Positions 26,303 through 35,979 of a DNA stretch of 64,000 nucleotides are shown piece after piece. Source of the DNA: Magnetospirillum sp. 15-1 (lineage in GTDB: Bacteria > Pseudomonadota > Alphaproteobacteria > Rhodospirillales > Magnetospirillaceae). The translations under genes and the position numbers were made by a program. Below the pieces are notes generated by a model. It saw only the letters and a program-made list of their open reading frames with translations. It did not search any database and was not told the origin of the DNA. Numbering within the stretch: the first letter of the stretch is position 1; every line of letters begins with the position of its first letter. The DNA lies in NCBI RefSeq assembly GCF_900184795.1, contig NZ_FXXN01000024.1, positions 194,366 through 258,365 of the forward strand, in the 5' to 3' direction.

Positions 26303-27943
26303 ATGGCCGAGCGCGTTTACCTCTATGACACCACCCTGCGCGACGGCGCGCAGACTCAGGGAGTGGATTTCTCCGCCGCCGACAAGGTGCGGATCGCGCG
26401 CGAGCTGGACCGAATCGGCATCGACTACGTCGAGGGCGGCTGGCCGGGGGCCAATCCCACCGATGACGCCTTCTTCGCCGACCCGCCTGCCTTCAAGCGC
26501 TCGCGCCTGACCGCCTTCGGCATGACCCGGCGGGCCGGACGCTCGGCCGACAACGATCCGGGGCTCAACGCCCTGCTGGTCACCCCGGCCCGCGTCGCCA
26601 CCATGGTGGGCAAGAGCTGGGACTTCCAGGTCACCGTGGCGCTGGGCATCGAGCTGGACGAGAACCTGCGGATGATCGCCGATTCCGTGAAGCACGCCCT
26701 GACCAAGGTGGACGAGGTGATGTTCGATTCCGAGCATTTCTTCGACGGCTACAAGGCCAACCCCGCCTACGCCCTGTCGGCGGCCAAGGCCGCCTATGAT
26801 GCCGGCGCCCGCTGGGTGGTGCTGTGCGATACCAACGGCGGCACCCTGCCGCACGAGATGCGGCGCATCGTCGGCGAAGTGATCAAGGGCGGCATCCCCG
26901 GCTCCCATCTGGGCGTCCACTGCCACAATGATTCCGACACGGCGGTGGCCAATTCGCTGGCCGCCGTCGAGGCCGGCGTGCGTCAGATCCAGGGCACCCT
27001 GAACGGCCTGGGCGAGCGTTGCGGCAACGCCAACCTGATCTCCATCATCCCGGCCCTGATGCTGAAGATGGGCTTTAACACCGGCATCGCGCCCGAGGAC
27101 CTGAAGAATCTGGTCTCGGTATCGCGCGCCCTGGACGAGGTGCTGGACCGCACCCCGTCGCGCGGCCAGCCCTATGTCGGCAGTTCGGCCTTCGCCCACA
27201 AGGGCGGCCTGCACGTCTCCGCCGTGGCCAAGGACCCCAAGTGCTACGAGCACATCGACCCCACCTCGGTGGGCAATGTGCGCCACATCGTCATGTCGGA
27301 TCAGGCCGGCCGCTCCAATCTGGTGGCGCGCATGGCCGAGATCGGCGTCGACCTCGACCACGTCAAGAAGGAAGGCCTGGTCCGCGTCGTCGAGCAGATG
27401 CAGGTTACCTTCGACGCCCGCGAGGCCACCGATCTGGTCGATCTGGTCAAGCGACTGGAACACGAGGGCTATGCCTACGATCAGGCCGCCGCCAGCTTCG
27501 AGCTGCTGGTGCGCCGCGCCCTGGGCGAGGTGCCGGAATACTTCCAGCTGGAACGCTACCGCGTCATCGACGAGCGGCGCCGCAACGCCCGCGGCGACTG
27601 GATCACCCTGTCCGAGGCCACGGTCAAGGTCGAGGTCGGCGGCACCGAATACATGGAGGTGGGCGAAGGCACCGGCCCGGTTCACGCCTTCGACGTGGCG
27701 CTCAGGAAGGTGCTGACCCGGGTCTATCCGGCGCTGACCGCGCTCGAGCTCAAGGACTACCGGGTGCGCATCACCGAAAGCACGGTGGGCACCGCCGCCA
27801 AGACCCGCGTCACCATCGAGAGCGAGGACGACAAGGGCCATCGCTGGACCACGGTGGGCGTGCATACCAACGTGCTGGAAGCCTCGCTGGAAGCCCTGCA
27901 GGATTCCATCACCTTCATGCTGTTCCACTTCAAAGACGAGTGA
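26303..27943 (+). CDS. cimA: (R)-citramalate synthase, CimA type
   Basis: A 546-residue member of the HMGL/DRE-TIM enzymes. The catalytic signature is 'YLYDTTLRDGAQTQGVDFS' at the N-terminus, with metal-site 'VHCHNDSDTAVANSLAAVEAG' and 'NGLGERCGNANL'. The C-terminal LeuA-dimer regulatory domain begins near residue 400. It condenses pyruvate and acetyl-CoA to citramalate for threonine-independent isoleucine synthesis. The start ATG 26303 begins the conserved domain; the open frame upstream to 26186 looks untranslated. It is coupled to trmJ by a TGATG overlap. Confidence 0.92.
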   Translation: MAERVYLYDTTLRDGAQTQGVDFSAADKVRIARELDRIGIDYVEGGWPGANPTDDAFFADPPAFKRSRLTAFGMTRRAGRSADNDPGLNALLVTPARVATMVGKSWDFQVTVALGIELDENLRMIADSVKHALTKVDEVMFDSEHFFDGYKANPAYALSAAKAAYDAGARWVVLCDTNGGTLPHEMRRIVGEVIKGGIPGSHLGVHCHNDSDTAVANSLAAVEAGVRQIQGTLNGLGERCGNANLISIIPALMLKMGFNTGIAPEDLKNLVSVSRALDEVLDRTPSRGQPYVGSSAFAHKGGLHVSAVAKDPKCYEHIDPTSVGNVRHIVMSDQAGRSNLVARMAEIGVDLDHVKKEGLVRVVEQMQVTFDAREATDLVDLVKRLEHEGYAYDQAAASFELLVRRALGEVPEYFQLERYRVIDERRRNARGDWITLSEATVKVEVGGTEYMEVGEGTGPVHAFDVALRKVLTRVYPALTALELKDYRVRITESTVGTAAKTRVTIESEDDKGHRWTTVGVHTNVLEASLEALQDSITFMLFHFKDE

Positions 27944-28722
27944 TGCCGGAACATCCGATGACCGACACCGCCGCCCCCGGCCCCGCCATCATCCTGGTAC
28001 GGCCGCAACTGTCCGAGAACATCGGCACCGCCGCGCGGGCCATGCTCAATTGCGGCCTGACCGACATGCGCATCGTGGCGCCGCGCGAGGGCTGGCTCAA
28101 CGAAAAGGCCATCGCGAGCGCCTCGGGCGCCGACCGCGTCCTGCTGTCGGCCAAGATCTTCGAGCAGACCAAGGACGCCGTCGCCGACCTCAACCGGGTG
28201 TGGGCCACCACGGGGCGCGACCGCTACATGACCAAGCCGGTGGACACCCCGCGCGAGGCCGCCGCCCACATGCGCATCGCCCATGGCGAGGGCCAGAGGT
28301 TCGGCGTGCTGTTCGGTCCCGAGCGCACCGGCCTCGAGAATGACGACGTGGCGGTGGCCGATACCGTGCTGACCGTGCCGCTCAATCCCGAGTACTGCTC
28401 GCTCAATCTGGCCCAGGCGGTGCTGCTGATCTCATACGAATGGCATCAGTGTGGCGTCGCCGGCTCGCTGCCCCCCATGACCAAGGGATCGGAAGGCCCG
28501 GCCTCCAAGGAGAAGCTGATCTTCTTCTTCGAGCACCTGGAGCGCGAACTGGATGCCTGCGGCTTCCTGCGGGTATCCGACAAGCGCCCGGTGATGGTTC
28601 GCAACATCCGCAACATGTTCCAGCGCGCCAACCTGACCGGGCAGGAGATTCAGACCCTGCACGGCATCGTCCATGAACTTGTGACCTACCGGCACAAGAG
28701 GGGAAAAATAGAATCTCCCTAA
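27943..28722 (+). CDS. trmJ: tRNA/rRNA 2'-O-methyltransferase TrmJ-like
   Basis: A 259-residue SPOUT methyltransferase. Its three family motifs are 'ILVRPQLSENIGTAARAMLNCGL', 'FGVLFGPERTGLENDD' and 'LNPEYCSLNLAQAVLLISYEW'. E. coli TrmJ methylates position 32 of tRNAs, and the same target is inferred. Its ATG shares one base with the cimA stop (TGATG); a second ATG at 27958 is possible. A long inverted repeat starts at its stop codon. Confidence 0.9.
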   Translation: MPEHPMTDTAAPGPAIILVRPQLSENIGTAARAMLNCGLTDMRIVAPREGWLNEKAIASASGADRVLLSAKIFEQTKDAVADLNRVWATTGRDRYMTKPVDTPREAAAHMRIAHGEGQRFGVLFGPERTGLENDDVAVADTVLTVPLNPEYCSLNLAQAVLLISYEWHQCGVAGSLPPMTKGSEGPASKEKLIFFFEHLERELDACGFLRVSDKRPVMVRNIRNMFQRANLTGQEIQTLHGIVHELVTYRHKRGKIESP

Positions 28723-28771
28723 ATTACGGTTTTCCACATCGACCAAATTTCATATGTGGATCACCGTAATT
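28722..28771. repeat. 50-nt inverted repeat after trmJ
   Basis: Two paired arm sets are present: AATTACGGT (28722-28730) with ACCGTAATT (28763-28771), and TCCACAT (28733-28739) with ATGTGGA (28754-28760). A 2-nt mismatch separates them. It starts at the trmJ stop codon. It may terminate trmJ or serve as an operator for the chemoreceptor gene downstream. Confidence 0.7.
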
Positions 28772-28842
28772 GTCCCACACCGTGGGGCCTGACTATTAGT
28801 TTCCTCCAATAACGAAAAATATTCGTCATTCAGGGGGCACTA

Positions 28843-30525
28843 ATGCTGCAACGCATCAGGTTCGGCGCTCGTCTATCCATATTGCTGATCATCGCCATCT
28901 CGTTACTGTCGGCGGTCGGCGCCGCCGGCATGCTGGGCGGCAAGCGCGTCGCCGGCGGCATCGAGGCGGTCTATGGCGCGCGGGTGGTCCCCATGGGCCA
29001 GTTGGCCCGCGTGCTGGATTCCGTCCATCGCATCCAGGGCGCCGTGGCCACCGTGCTGCAGAGCGAAAGCCGCCTGACCCTGGAACGCATGTCCAAGGAC
29101 ATCGAGGCCATGGATGCCGAGGCGGACGGGCTGTGGAAGGCCTATGCCTCCGACAGCCACAGCGCCGAGGAAAAGGCCCTGAGCGCCGCCTTCCAGTCGG
29201 CCTTCGACGGTTACCGCGGCGCCTACCGGTCGACTCTCAGGCAGTTCGGCGACGGCGACGCCTTCGGTGCCCGCGAGACCATGACCGAGGAGACCACCGG
29301 CCGCTACAACGAGGCCACCGCCGCCGTGCGCGCCCTGATGGACAAGGAGATCGGCCTGGCCAGGGACGAGTTCCTCTCGGCCATGGACACCTACCGCTCC
29401 ACCAGCACCGCCTCGGCCTGGGTGATCGCCCTCGGCGTCCTGGCCCTGGGCGGCCTCACCCTGGCGGTGACCCGCTCCATCACCGTACCGGTACAAGACG
29501 CCATCGGCACCATGGGACGGCTGGCCGGCGGCGACACCCAGGTGGAGGTGACCGGCACCCATCGCCGCGACGAGATCGGCGATATCGCCCGCGCCGTCCA
29601 GACCTTCAAGGACCACGCCATAGAAGTGGAAAACCTGCGCCGCAGCCAGTTGGAGGCCGAGCGCAACGCCAGCGAGGAGCGCCGCCTCGCCCGGGTCCGC
29701 ATGGCCGACGAGTTCGATTCCACCGTGCGCGGCGTGGTGGACTTCGTCACCAATGCCTCGGCCCGCATGGAAGAAGCGGCCCGTTCGCTGCAGGAGATGA
29801 CCCAGTCGGCCGGCCGCGACGCCGCCTCGGTGGGCCAGGCGGCCGAGACCGCCTCGTCCAACGTGGATTCGGTGGCCGCCGCCGCCGAGCAGTTGACCGC
29901 CTCCATCGCCGAGATCAGCCGCCAGGTGAACGAGTCCACCTCCATCTCGCGGGAGGCGGTCGCGGAGTCCGAACGCACCAACCGCATCATGTCGGGACTG
30001 TCCGACGCGGCGGCGCGCATCGGCGACGTGGTGCGGATGATCAACGCCATCGCGGCGCAGACCAACCTTCTGGCCTTGAACGCCACCATCGAGGCGGCCA
30101 GGGCGGGCGAAGCCGGCAAGGGCTTCGCCGTGGTGGCCGGCGAGGTCAAGGGACTGGCCAGCCAGACCGCCAAGGCCACCGGAGAGATTTCCGAGCAGAT
30201 CGCCGCCATCCAGGCGGAGACCGGCAAGGCGGCCGGCGCCATCGGCCATGTGGGCGAGGTCATCGAGCGCATGAGCCGCATCGCCGACGCCATCTCCCAG
30301 GCGGTGGAGCAGCAGGCCGAGGCCGGCCGGGAAATCGCCCGCAGCGCCGAGCAGGCGGCGCGCGGCACCAGCGACGTCACCCGCAGCCTGGGCGATGCCG
30401 TGGGCGCGGTCTCGGCCGCCGGAACCTCGTCGTCGGAGGTGCTGGGCACGGCGCGGCAACTGTCGGGCGGCGCCGCCGACCTCAGCCGGGCGGTGGAGGG
30501 CTTCGTCGCCAAGATTCGGGCTTGA
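28843..30525 (+). CDS. Methyl-accepting chemotaxis protein with 4HB-type sensor domain
   Basis: A 560-residue receptor. TM1 is at about residues 9-30 and a periplasmic four-helix-bundle-type domain runs to about 185. TM2 is '[17 protein letters not shown]', followed by HAMP ('[22 protein letters not shown]') and the signalling hairpin '[39 protein letters not shown]'. The periplasmic domain differs from that of the receptor at 21.4 kb. The ligand is unknown. GGGGG precedes the ATG. The stop codon overlaps the -35 of the rpsD promoter. Confidence 0.92.
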   Translation: MLQRIRFGARLSILLIIAISLLSAVGAAGMLGGKRVAGGIEAVYGARVVPMGQLARVLDSVHRIQGAVATVLQSESRLTLERMSKDIEAMDAEADGLWKAYASDSHSAEEKALSAAFQSAFDGYRGAYRSTLRQFGDGDAFGARETMTEETTGRYNEATAAVRALMDKEIGLARDEFLSAMDTYRSTSTASAWVIALGVLALGGLTLAVTRSITVPVQDAIGTMGRLAGGDTQVEVTGTHRRDEIGDIARAVQTFKDHAIEVENLRRSQLEAERNASEERRLARVRMADEFDSTVRGVVDFVTNASARMEEAARSLQEMTQSAGRDAASVGQAAETASSNVDSVAAAAEQLTASIAEISRQVNESTSISREAVAESERTNRIMSGLSDAAARIGDVVRMINAIAAQTNLLALNATIEAARAGEAGKGFAVVAGEVKGLASQTAKATGEISEQIAAIQAETGKAAGAIGHVGEVIERMSRIADAISQAVEQQAEAGREIARSAEQAARGTSDVTRSLGDAVGAVSAAGTSSSEVLGTARQLSGGAADLSRAVEGFVAKIRA

Positions 30526-30549
30526 AAAACCTCGCCCGATCCGTATAGT
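30522..30549 (+). promoter_or_regulatory. rpsD promoter with GC-rich discriminator
   Basis: TTGAAA (30522-30527), a 16-nt spacer and TATAGT (30544-30549) are followed by GCGCCCCTTC. The 17-nt string from the base before the -10 through the discriminator is identical to the rpsF promoter at 50748. A GC-rich discriminator is typical of growth-rate and ppGpp-controlled promoters. Confidence 0.75.
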
Positions 30550-30680
30550 GCGCCCCTTCTCCTCCCGAGAAAGCGGGTGGCCGGCCGTTTGGCGCGTCCA
30601 CCCCTCCCCGTCCCTTGGGGCGGATCAGGACTATCGGGACAAACGCCAATAGGCTGATCAATTCGGCCAAAAGGAAGACC

Positions 30681-31298
30681 ATGAGCAAGCGTATTGAAGC
30701 CAAGTACAAGATTAACCGCCGCCTGGGCGCCAACCTGTGGGGCCGTTCCAAGTCCCCGCTGAACCGCGGCAAGGAGAACCCTCCCGGCCAGCACGGTCAG
30801 CGCCGCAAGAAGCCGTCCGATTTCGGCACCCAGCTGATGGCCAAGCAGAAGCTCAAGGGCTACTACGGCAACATCAGCGAGAAGCAGTTCCGCCGTCTGT
30901 ATGACGAGGCCGTGCGCCGTCGTGGCGACACCTCCGAGAACCTGATCGGCCTGCTGGAGTGCCGTCTGGACGCGGTGGTCTACCGCCTGAAGTTCGCCCC
31001 CACCCCGTTCGCCGCCCGCCAGCTGGTCAACCACTGCCACATCCTGGTGAACGGCAAGCGCGTCAACATTCCGTCCTATCGCGTCAACGAAGGCGACGTC
31101 ATCTCGGTGAAGACCAAGTCCAAGGACATGGCCCTGATCCTCGAGGCCGCCCAGTCCGGCGAGCGCGACGTTCCCGACTACATGGAAGTCGACCACAAGG
31201 AGATGAAGGGCAAGTTCGTCCGCATCCCTAAGCTGGGCGATGTTCCCTATGCCGTGCAGATGGAACCGAACCTGGTTGTCGAATTCTATTCGCGCTAA
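30681..31298 (+). CDS. rpsD: 30S ribosomal protein S4
   Basis: A 205-residue S4 protein. It has '[21 protein letters not shown]', the glycine- and lysine-rich '[17 protein letters not shown]', and the S4 RNA-binding domain '[25 protein letters not shown]'. It binds 16S rRNA early in assembly. It is a lone gene here, as usual in Alphaproteobacteria, with its own promoter, a leader of about 120 nt and a terminator. Confidence 0.97.
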   Translation: MSKRIEAKYKINRRLGANLWGRSKSPLNRGKENPPGQHGQRRKKPSDFGTQLMAKQKLKGYYGNISEKQFRRLYDEAVRRRGDTSENLIGLLECRLDAVVYRLKFAPTPFAARQLVNHCHILVNGKRVNIPSYRVNEGDVISVKTKSKDMALILEAAQSGERDVPDYMEVDHKEMKGKFVRIPKLGDVPYAVQMEPNLVVEFYSR

Positions 31299-31321
31299 GG
31301 TTCGCCCCTCGGCAATACGAC

Positions 31322-31355
31322 ACGGCCCGGAGGCAACTCCGGGCCGTTGTTCTTT
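31322..31355 (+). terminator. Rho-independent terminator of rpsD
   Basis: ACGGCCCGGAG (31322-31332) pairs with CTCCGGGCCGT (31337-31347) around GCAA, and TGTTCTTT follows. Confidence 0.92.
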
Positions 31356-31407
31356 GTACCATTGCCGAAGGACTTTCCCGTACAAGTAGTTTCGGCTATA
31401 TTGACGC

Positions 31408-31848
31408 ATGATTGGACTCTCGGCGAAGGCCGCCGTGCGACACCTCAAGGTGCTGATTGTCGAAGACAACGTGGCCGAGGCGCGACTGCAGCAATTCGCG
31501 CTGGGAGCCCAGGTGTTCGACTGTGCCATAACCTGGGTCGACAGCATCGACGGAGCGGTCGACTACTTTCACGACCGGATCGAGCGGACGGATGGCGGCG
31601 ATACCGACGTGGTGCTGCTCGACGGGCAGGTGGGCACCGAGGACGCCTCCGAACTGCTGATCTACATGAAGCTCGATCCGCGGCTCAAAGACATCCCGGT
31701 CATCGTCACCACCGGGTCCCAGGACCCGCGCAAGCACGAGGGCTGGATCGCCCAGGGCGCCGAATCCATCATGCAGAAATGCTTCGAGATCGAGGACCTG
31801 GAAAGCGGCCTGTCGGCGCTGGAGGTCTATGCGAGAGATATCCCCTAA
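31408..31848 (+). CDS. Single-domain response regulator (Rcp1-like receiver)
   Basis: A 146-residue receiver domain without an output domain. Acidic residues lie in 'LKVLIVEDNVAEARL', the phospho-acceptor aspartate in 'TDVVLLDGQVG', the switch threonine in 'PVIVTTGSQ', and the lysine in 'SIMQKCFEIED'. The long 'MKLDPRLKDIPVIV' segment resembles the Rcp1 subgroup. No kinase gene is adjacent, so its partner is unknown. It may feed the chemotaxis or another phosphorelay. Confidence 0.85.
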   Translation: MIGLSAKAAVRHLKVLIVEDNVAEARLQQFALGAQVFDCAITWVDSIDGAVDYFHDRIERTDGGDTDVVLLDGQVGTEDASELLIYMKLDPRLKDIPVIVTTGSQDPRKHEGWIAQGAESIMQKCFEIEDLESGLSALEVYARDIP

Positions 31849-31853
31849 GAAAA

Positions 31854-31877
31854 CGGCCCGGAATCGCTTCCGGGCCG
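31854..31877. terminator. Hairpin between convergent receiver gene and grxD
   Basis: CGGCCCGGAA (31854-31863) and TTCCGGGCCG (31868-31877) pair around TCGC. It probably terminates both directions; its sequence is close to the rpsD terminator. Confidence 0.7.
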
Positions 31878-31901
31878 CCTGTCCTCGATGAGGCGAAGTC
31901 T

Positions 31902-32231
31902 TTAGGCGGAGGCGACGCCCTTGTCGGCCATCAACTGCTTCAGCTCGCCCGATTCGGCCATTTCGCGCACGATGTCGCAGCCGCCGACGAACTCGCCCTT
32001 CACATAGAGCTGCGGCAGGGTCGGCCAGTTGGTGAACTGCTTGACGCCCTCGCGCAGGGACGGATCGACCAGGATGTCGATGCCCTTGAACTTGACGCCC
32101 AGATTGGTCAGCACCTGCACCACGGCGGCGGAGAAGCCGCATTGCGGGAACATCGGCGTGCCCTTCATATAGAGAACCACATCATTCTCGGAAAGGTCCT
32201 GGCGGATGCGGTCGAAAACGGGATTGGTCAT
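31902..32231 (-). CDS. grxD: Monothiol glutaredoxin Grx4 (CGFS)
   Basis: A 109-residue monothiol glutaredoxin. The CGFS motif lies in 'MFPQCGFSAAVVQVL', and the glutathione-binding residues in 'WPTLPQLYVKGEFVGGCDIV'. CGFS glutaredoxins bind and transfer [2Fe-2S] clusters and form heterodimers with BolA proteins. A bolA gene lies 82 nt upstream on the same strand, so a Grx-BolA iron-sulfur or iron-sensing pair is very likely. ATG 32231 begins the conserved protein. Confidence 0.95.
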   Translation of the reverse strand: MTNPVFDRIRQDLSENDVVLYMKGTPMFPQCGFSAAVVQVLTNLGVKFKGIDILVDPSLREGVKQFTNWPTLPQLYVKGEFVGGCDIVREMAESGELKQLMADKGVASA

Positions 32232-32313
32232 CGGTGGGAATTCCTTGGAAATGATCGTGACGGATCGTGGTTGAGATGTAGGCAGCACAATGCCGTGGCG
32301 CAAGCGCGCCAGC

Positions 32314-32571
32314 CTAATCCTTGGCGAAATCGGGAGCGGCGTCGGGCGTGGCGGTCTGCAGCGCCATGGCGTGCAGTTGGCCGCCCATCTTGCCCTGCAT
32401 GGCGGCAAAGACCATCTGATGCTGGGCGACGCGGCTCTTGCCACGGAACGCCTCGGAAATCACCAGGGCCGAGTAATGGTCGCCGTCGCCGCGCAAATCC
32501 TCGATGATCACTCTGGCGTCGGGAATGCCCTCGCGAATCAGGGCTTCGATCTCACTGGCTTCCATAGGCAT
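32314..32571 (-). CDS. bolA: BolA/IbaG family protein
   Basis: An 85-residue BolA-like protein with 'ALIREGIPDARVIIEDLRGDGDHYSALVISEAF', 'VAQHQMVFAAM' and 'LHAMALQTATP'. The histidine in 'LHAM' and the residue before 'GDHY' are likely cluster ligands with GrxD. GGAAAG supports ATG 32571. It is the first gene of the pair. Confidence 0.93.
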   Translation of the reverse strand: MPMEASEIEALIREGIPDARVIIEDLRGDGDHYSALVISEAFRGKSRVAQHQMVFAAMQGKMGGQLHAMALQTATPDAAPDFAKD

Positions 32572-32639
32572 GGCGTGTCTTTCCTAAAGCTCCCCTTCCG
32601 CGCCCACAATACGGGGCCGCCTTGGCGGTCGCAACAGCG

Positions 32640-33560
32640 CTATAACCCCAAAGCCGACAGGGTTGACGGTCCGACGATGCCGTCGGCGGTCAACTTGTGG
32701 GAGGTCTGGAAGGCGATCACCGCATTCCGGGTATCGTCGCCGAAATAGCCATCCGCCTCGATACCAAGCCGGGTCTGCACCGCCCTGACGTCGTCGCCCT
32801 GCATCAGGGGGGTGCTGAGGCGCAGGATGCGGTCGCCCGCCGCGGCCGCCGATGCCCGTACCGGGGCCGCCGCGCCGTCCAGCACCTCCGGGGAAAGCTG
32901 AACGCCGCGCACGGTGAGCGGCAGCGGCAAGTCCCAGGCGCCGGCGGCGATCAGAGCGTCGAAGGCATCCATGCGGTAGACGCATTTGCGCAGCAGGGTA
33001 TTGGAATTCCCCGCCAGCCAGGCGCGCCGCGTCGCCACATAGGCGGCGACCCAGGTCTTCTGGTCGGTGCCGGGCATGGGATGGGCGGCCAGCGTCCGGT
33101 CACGCATGGCCTTCCACGAGCCGTGGACCATGCTGTCGTAGACCACAGCCACCGACAGCCCGAGATCGAGGTTCAGGGCCGAGGCATAGCTGACGGCCGG
33201 CGTCCAGTAGATGCGGTCGAAAAAGGCATCCTGGCAGGCCTGCATCACCGGGTCGTCACCGGCGCCATGCAGCAGCCCCCGAAAGGCGGTATCGGTGTTG
33301 AGCGCCGGATCGCAGTTTTCCAAACGCGGCAGATAGGGCGACAGCGCACCGGCCAGGGCAGCCCCGGCGGCGGCGCAGTAATCCTTGATCAGCAGGTAGA
33401 GGTTGCCGCTGGCCAGGGTGGTCTGCGATCGCCCATAGGTCAGTTGCCCGCTGTCGCCGGCCAGCAGGGTCACCTGCCCATAATCCCCCAGGGCGCGCCC
33501 CGTCTCGAAAATATTGACGATGGCCTGAGCGGTTCTTTTTTGCAGGTCGGTCAACGGCAT
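32640..33560 (-). CDS. GH46 chitosanase-like hydrolase with peptidoglycan-binding domain
   Basis: A 306-residue protein. The N-terminal half matches glycoside hydrolase family 46: 'QAIVNIFETGRALGDYG' holds the likely catalytic acid E19, and 'AGDSGQLTYGRSQTTLASGNL' holds D36. A C-terminal PG_binding_1 domain (about residues 243-306, 'GDDVRAVQTRLGIEADGYFGDDTRNAVIAFQ') follows. There is no signal peptide. The combination looks like a cell-wall hydrolase or lysin rather than a secreted nutritional chitosanase. The ATG at 33560 follows an in-frame GTG. It is a single gene between bolA and purL on the same strand. Confidence 0.85.
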   Translation of the reverse strand: MPLTDLQKRTAQAIVNIFETGRALGDYGQVTLLAGDSGQLTYGRSQTTLASGNLYLLIKDYCAAAGAALAGALSPYLPRLENCDPALNTDTAFRGLLHGAGDDPVMQACQDAFFDRIYWTPAVSYASALNLDLGLSVAVVYDSMVHGSWKAMRDRTLAAHPMPGTDQKTWVAAYVATRRAWLAGNSNTLLRKCVYRMDAFDALIAAGAWDLPLPLTVRGVQLSPEVLDGAAAPVRASAAAAGDRILRLSTPLMQGDDVRAVQTRLGIEADGYFGDDTRNAVIAFQTSHKLTADGIVGPSTLSALGL

Positions 33561-33622
33561 CACGCACCCTTACGCTGTTAAGCTAAAGCGTATTGCAATT
33601 ATTCGCCGACAACAAGCCCATG

Positions 33623-33654
33623 AAAAAGGCCCGCCCCATGCCGGGGCGGGCCTT
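33623..33654 (-). terminator. Rho-independent terminator of purL
   Basis: On the minus strand AAGGCCCGCCCC pairs with GGGGCGGGCCTT around a short loop and ends in TTTTT. It lies 18 nt after the purL stop. Confidence 0.92.
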
Positions 33655-33671
33655 GCTTCGCAGTCTCTGCC

Positions 33672-35882
33672 TCAGTGGCCCGACATTTCCTCGCCCATAT
33701 AGGCGGGCAGCCAGCCCTCGTTGGCCTCGGCCAGTTCGTAGACCGGCACGGCGCGGCCGCCGACACTGATGACGTGGCCGCCGGTCTTGCCGATGACGCG
33801 GGCGGTGGTGTCATGCTCGGCCGCCTCTTCCAGCACGCTGGCGAGGTCGTTGTCGGAGATTTCCAGGATGTAGCGCCCCTGATCCTCGCCGAAGCACCAG
33901 GCGTGCAGCGGCAGGTTCGAGGGAGCATCCAGCTGGGCGCCGATATGGCCGTCGGAAGCCATGGCCATCTCGGCCACCGCCACCAGCAGACCGCCGTCGG
34001 AGACGTCGTGGCAGGCCAGCACCTGACCGTCCTGGATCAACTGGCGGACCAGCTCGCCGGCGCGGCGCTCGCGATGGAGCGCCACGGGCGGCGGAGCACC
34101 GTCCTCCCGCTTGCAGATTTCCCGCAGGTAGAGGGACGACCCCAGCCAGCCCTTGGTCTCGCCGATCAGCACCACGGACGAACCGGCGGCCTTGAACGGC
34201 ACGGTCGCCGACTTGCTGACGTCTTCCAGCAGGCCGACGCCGCCCACCGCCGGGGTGGGCAGGATGGCGGTGCCCTGGGTCTCGTTGTAGAGCGAGACGT
34301 TGCCGGAAACCACGGGGAAGTCCAGTTCCTTGCAGGCCTGGCCCATGCCGCGGATGGCCTCGACGATCTGGCCCATGATCTCGGGCTTTTCCGGATTGCC
34401 GAAGTTCAGATTGTCGGTGATGGCCATGGGCAGGGCGCCGACCGCCGACAGATTGCGATAGGCCTCGGCCACCGCCTGCCGCCCGCCCTCGTAGGGATCG
34501 GCCAGCACATAGCGCGGCGTCACGTCGGTGGTGATGCCCACCGCCTTGTCGGTGCCGTGGATGCGCACCACGGCGGCATCGCCGCCGGGGCGGCCCACGG
34601 TATCACCCATCACCATGTGGTCGTACTGGGAGTAGATCCAGCGCTTGGAGGCCAGATCGGGGCAGGCCACCAGGGTCTTCAGCGCCTCGGCCGGGCAGAC
34701 CAGTTCGACGTCCTTGGCCTCGACCACCGGGCGCTTGGCCGGCGCCGTCCACGGACGGTCGTATTCGGGCGAGGCCAGGGCCAGCGGATCGATGGGCAGG
34801 TCGGCCACCACCTCGCCATGGCGCTTCAGCACCATGCGGCCGGTGTCGGTCAGCACGCCCACCACGGCGAAGTCCAGTTCCCACTTGTCCATGATGGCCT
34901 TGGCCTTGGCCTCGGCCTCGGGGCCGGGCTTCAAGACCATCAGCATGCGTTCCTGGCTCTCGGACAGCATGATCTCGTAGGCGCTCATGCCCTCTTCGCG
35001 CATGGGCACGGCGTCCAGGTCCATCTCGATGCCCAGGCCGCCCTTGGATGCCATCTCGAACGACGAGGAGGTCAGGCCGGCGGCGCCCATGTCCTGGATG
35101 GCGACGATGACGTCGGTGGCCATCAGTTCCAGGCAGGCTTCGATCAGCAGCTTCTCGGTGAAGGGATCACCCACCTGCACGGTGGGGCGCTTCTCCTCCG
35201 ACTTCTCGTCGAACTCGGCCGAGGCCATGGTCGCGCCGTGGATGCCGTCGCGACCGGTCTTCGAGCCGAAATAGACCACCGGGTTGCCGATGCCGGCGGC
35301 CGCCGAGTAGAAGATCTTGTCCTTGTCGGCCAGACCCACGGTCATGGCGTTGACCAGGATGTTGCCGTTGTAACTGGGGTGGAAATTGGTCTCGCCGCCC
35401 ACGGTGGGCACGCCGACGCAATTGCCGTAGCCGCCGATGCCGGCCACCACGCCCGCCACCAGATGGCGGGTCTTGGGGTGCGAGGGGTCGCCGAAGCGCA
35501 ATGCGTTCATGTTGGCGATGGGCCGCGCGCCCATGGTGAACACGTCCCGGAGGATGCCGCCCACGCCGGTCGCCGCGCCCTGATAGGGCTCGATGAAGCT
35601 GGGGTGGTTGTGGCTTTCCATCTTGAAGACGATGGCCTGGCCGTCGCCGATGTCGATGATGCCGGCATTCTCGCCCGGACCGCAGATCACCCACGGCGCC
35701 TTGGTCGGCAGGGTCTTCAGCCACTTCTTCGACGACTTGTAGGAGCAGTGCTCGGACCACATCACCGAGAAGATGCCCAGTTCGGTAAGATTGGGCTCGC
35801 GGCCCATGATCTCGAGAATCTTCTGGTACTCGTCGGGCTTGATGCCGTGCTGGGCGATGACTTCGGGAGTAATCTTGCTCAT
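33672..35882 (-). CDS. purL: Phosphoribosylformylglycinamidine synthase II
   Basis: A 736-residue small-type PurL. Conserved segments are '[20 protein letters not shown]', '[24 protein letters not shown]', '[18 protein letters not shown]' and, near the C-terminus, '[19 protein letters not shown]'. It forms FGAM from FGAR with glutamine-derived ammonia supplied by PurQ; the third partner PurS is not in the window. It is separated from purQ by a 97-nt repeat element. Confidence 0.97.
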   Translation of the reverse strand: MSKITPEVIAQHGIKPDEYQKILEIMGREPNLTELGIFSVMWSEHCSYKSSKKWLKTLPTKAPWVICGPGENAGIIDIGDGQAIVFKMESHNHPSFIEPYQGAATGVGGILRDVFTMGARPIANMNALRFGDPSHPKTRHLVAGVVAGIGGYGNCVGVPTVGGETNFHPSYNGNILVNAMTVGLADKDKIFYSAAAGIGNPVVYFGSKTGRDGIHGATMASAEFDEKSEEKRPTVQVGDPFTEKLLIEACLELMATDVIVAIQDMGAAGLTSSSFEMASKGGLGIEMDLDAVPMREEGMSAYEIMLSESQERMLMVLKPGPEAEAKAKAIMDKWELDFAVVGVLTDTGRMVLKRHGEVVADLPIDPLALASPEYDRPWTAPAKRPVVEAKDVELVCPAEALKTLVACPDLASKRWIYSQYDHMVMGDTVGRPGGDAAVVRIHGTDKAVGITTDVTPRYVLADPYEGGRQAVAEAYRNLSAVGALPMAITDNLNFGNPEKPEIMGQIVEAIRGMGQACKELDFPVVSGNVSLYNETQGTAILPTPAVGGVGLLEDVSKSATVPFKAAGSSVVLIGETKGWLGSSLYLREICKREDGAPPPVALHRERRAGELVRQLIQDGQVLACHDVSDGGLLVAVAEMAMASDGHIGAQLDAPSNLPLHAWCFGEDQGRYILEISDNDLASVLEEAAEHDTTARVIGKTGGHVISVGGRAVPVYELAEANEGWLPAYMGEEMSGH

Positions 35883-35979
35883 TATTTCAGTCCCTCAAGC
35901 GCCGGGCGTTCGCTCACGCTCACCTGGCTCCTCCGCTTCGCTCCGGGGCGCTCAATGCGCCCGCGCTCGCCATGCTCGC
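35883..35979 (-). repeat. Dispersed intergenic element, copy in purQ-purL gap
   Basis: The whole purQ-purL gap is a GAGCG-rich element. Read on the minus strand it shares GCGCATTGAGCGC (35948-35960), GGAGCGAAG and CCGGCGCTTGAGGG (35892-35905) in the same order with the gap between mlaE and mlaF (56990-57114). It starts at the upstream stop codon and ends just before the next gene. Confidence 0.75.
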
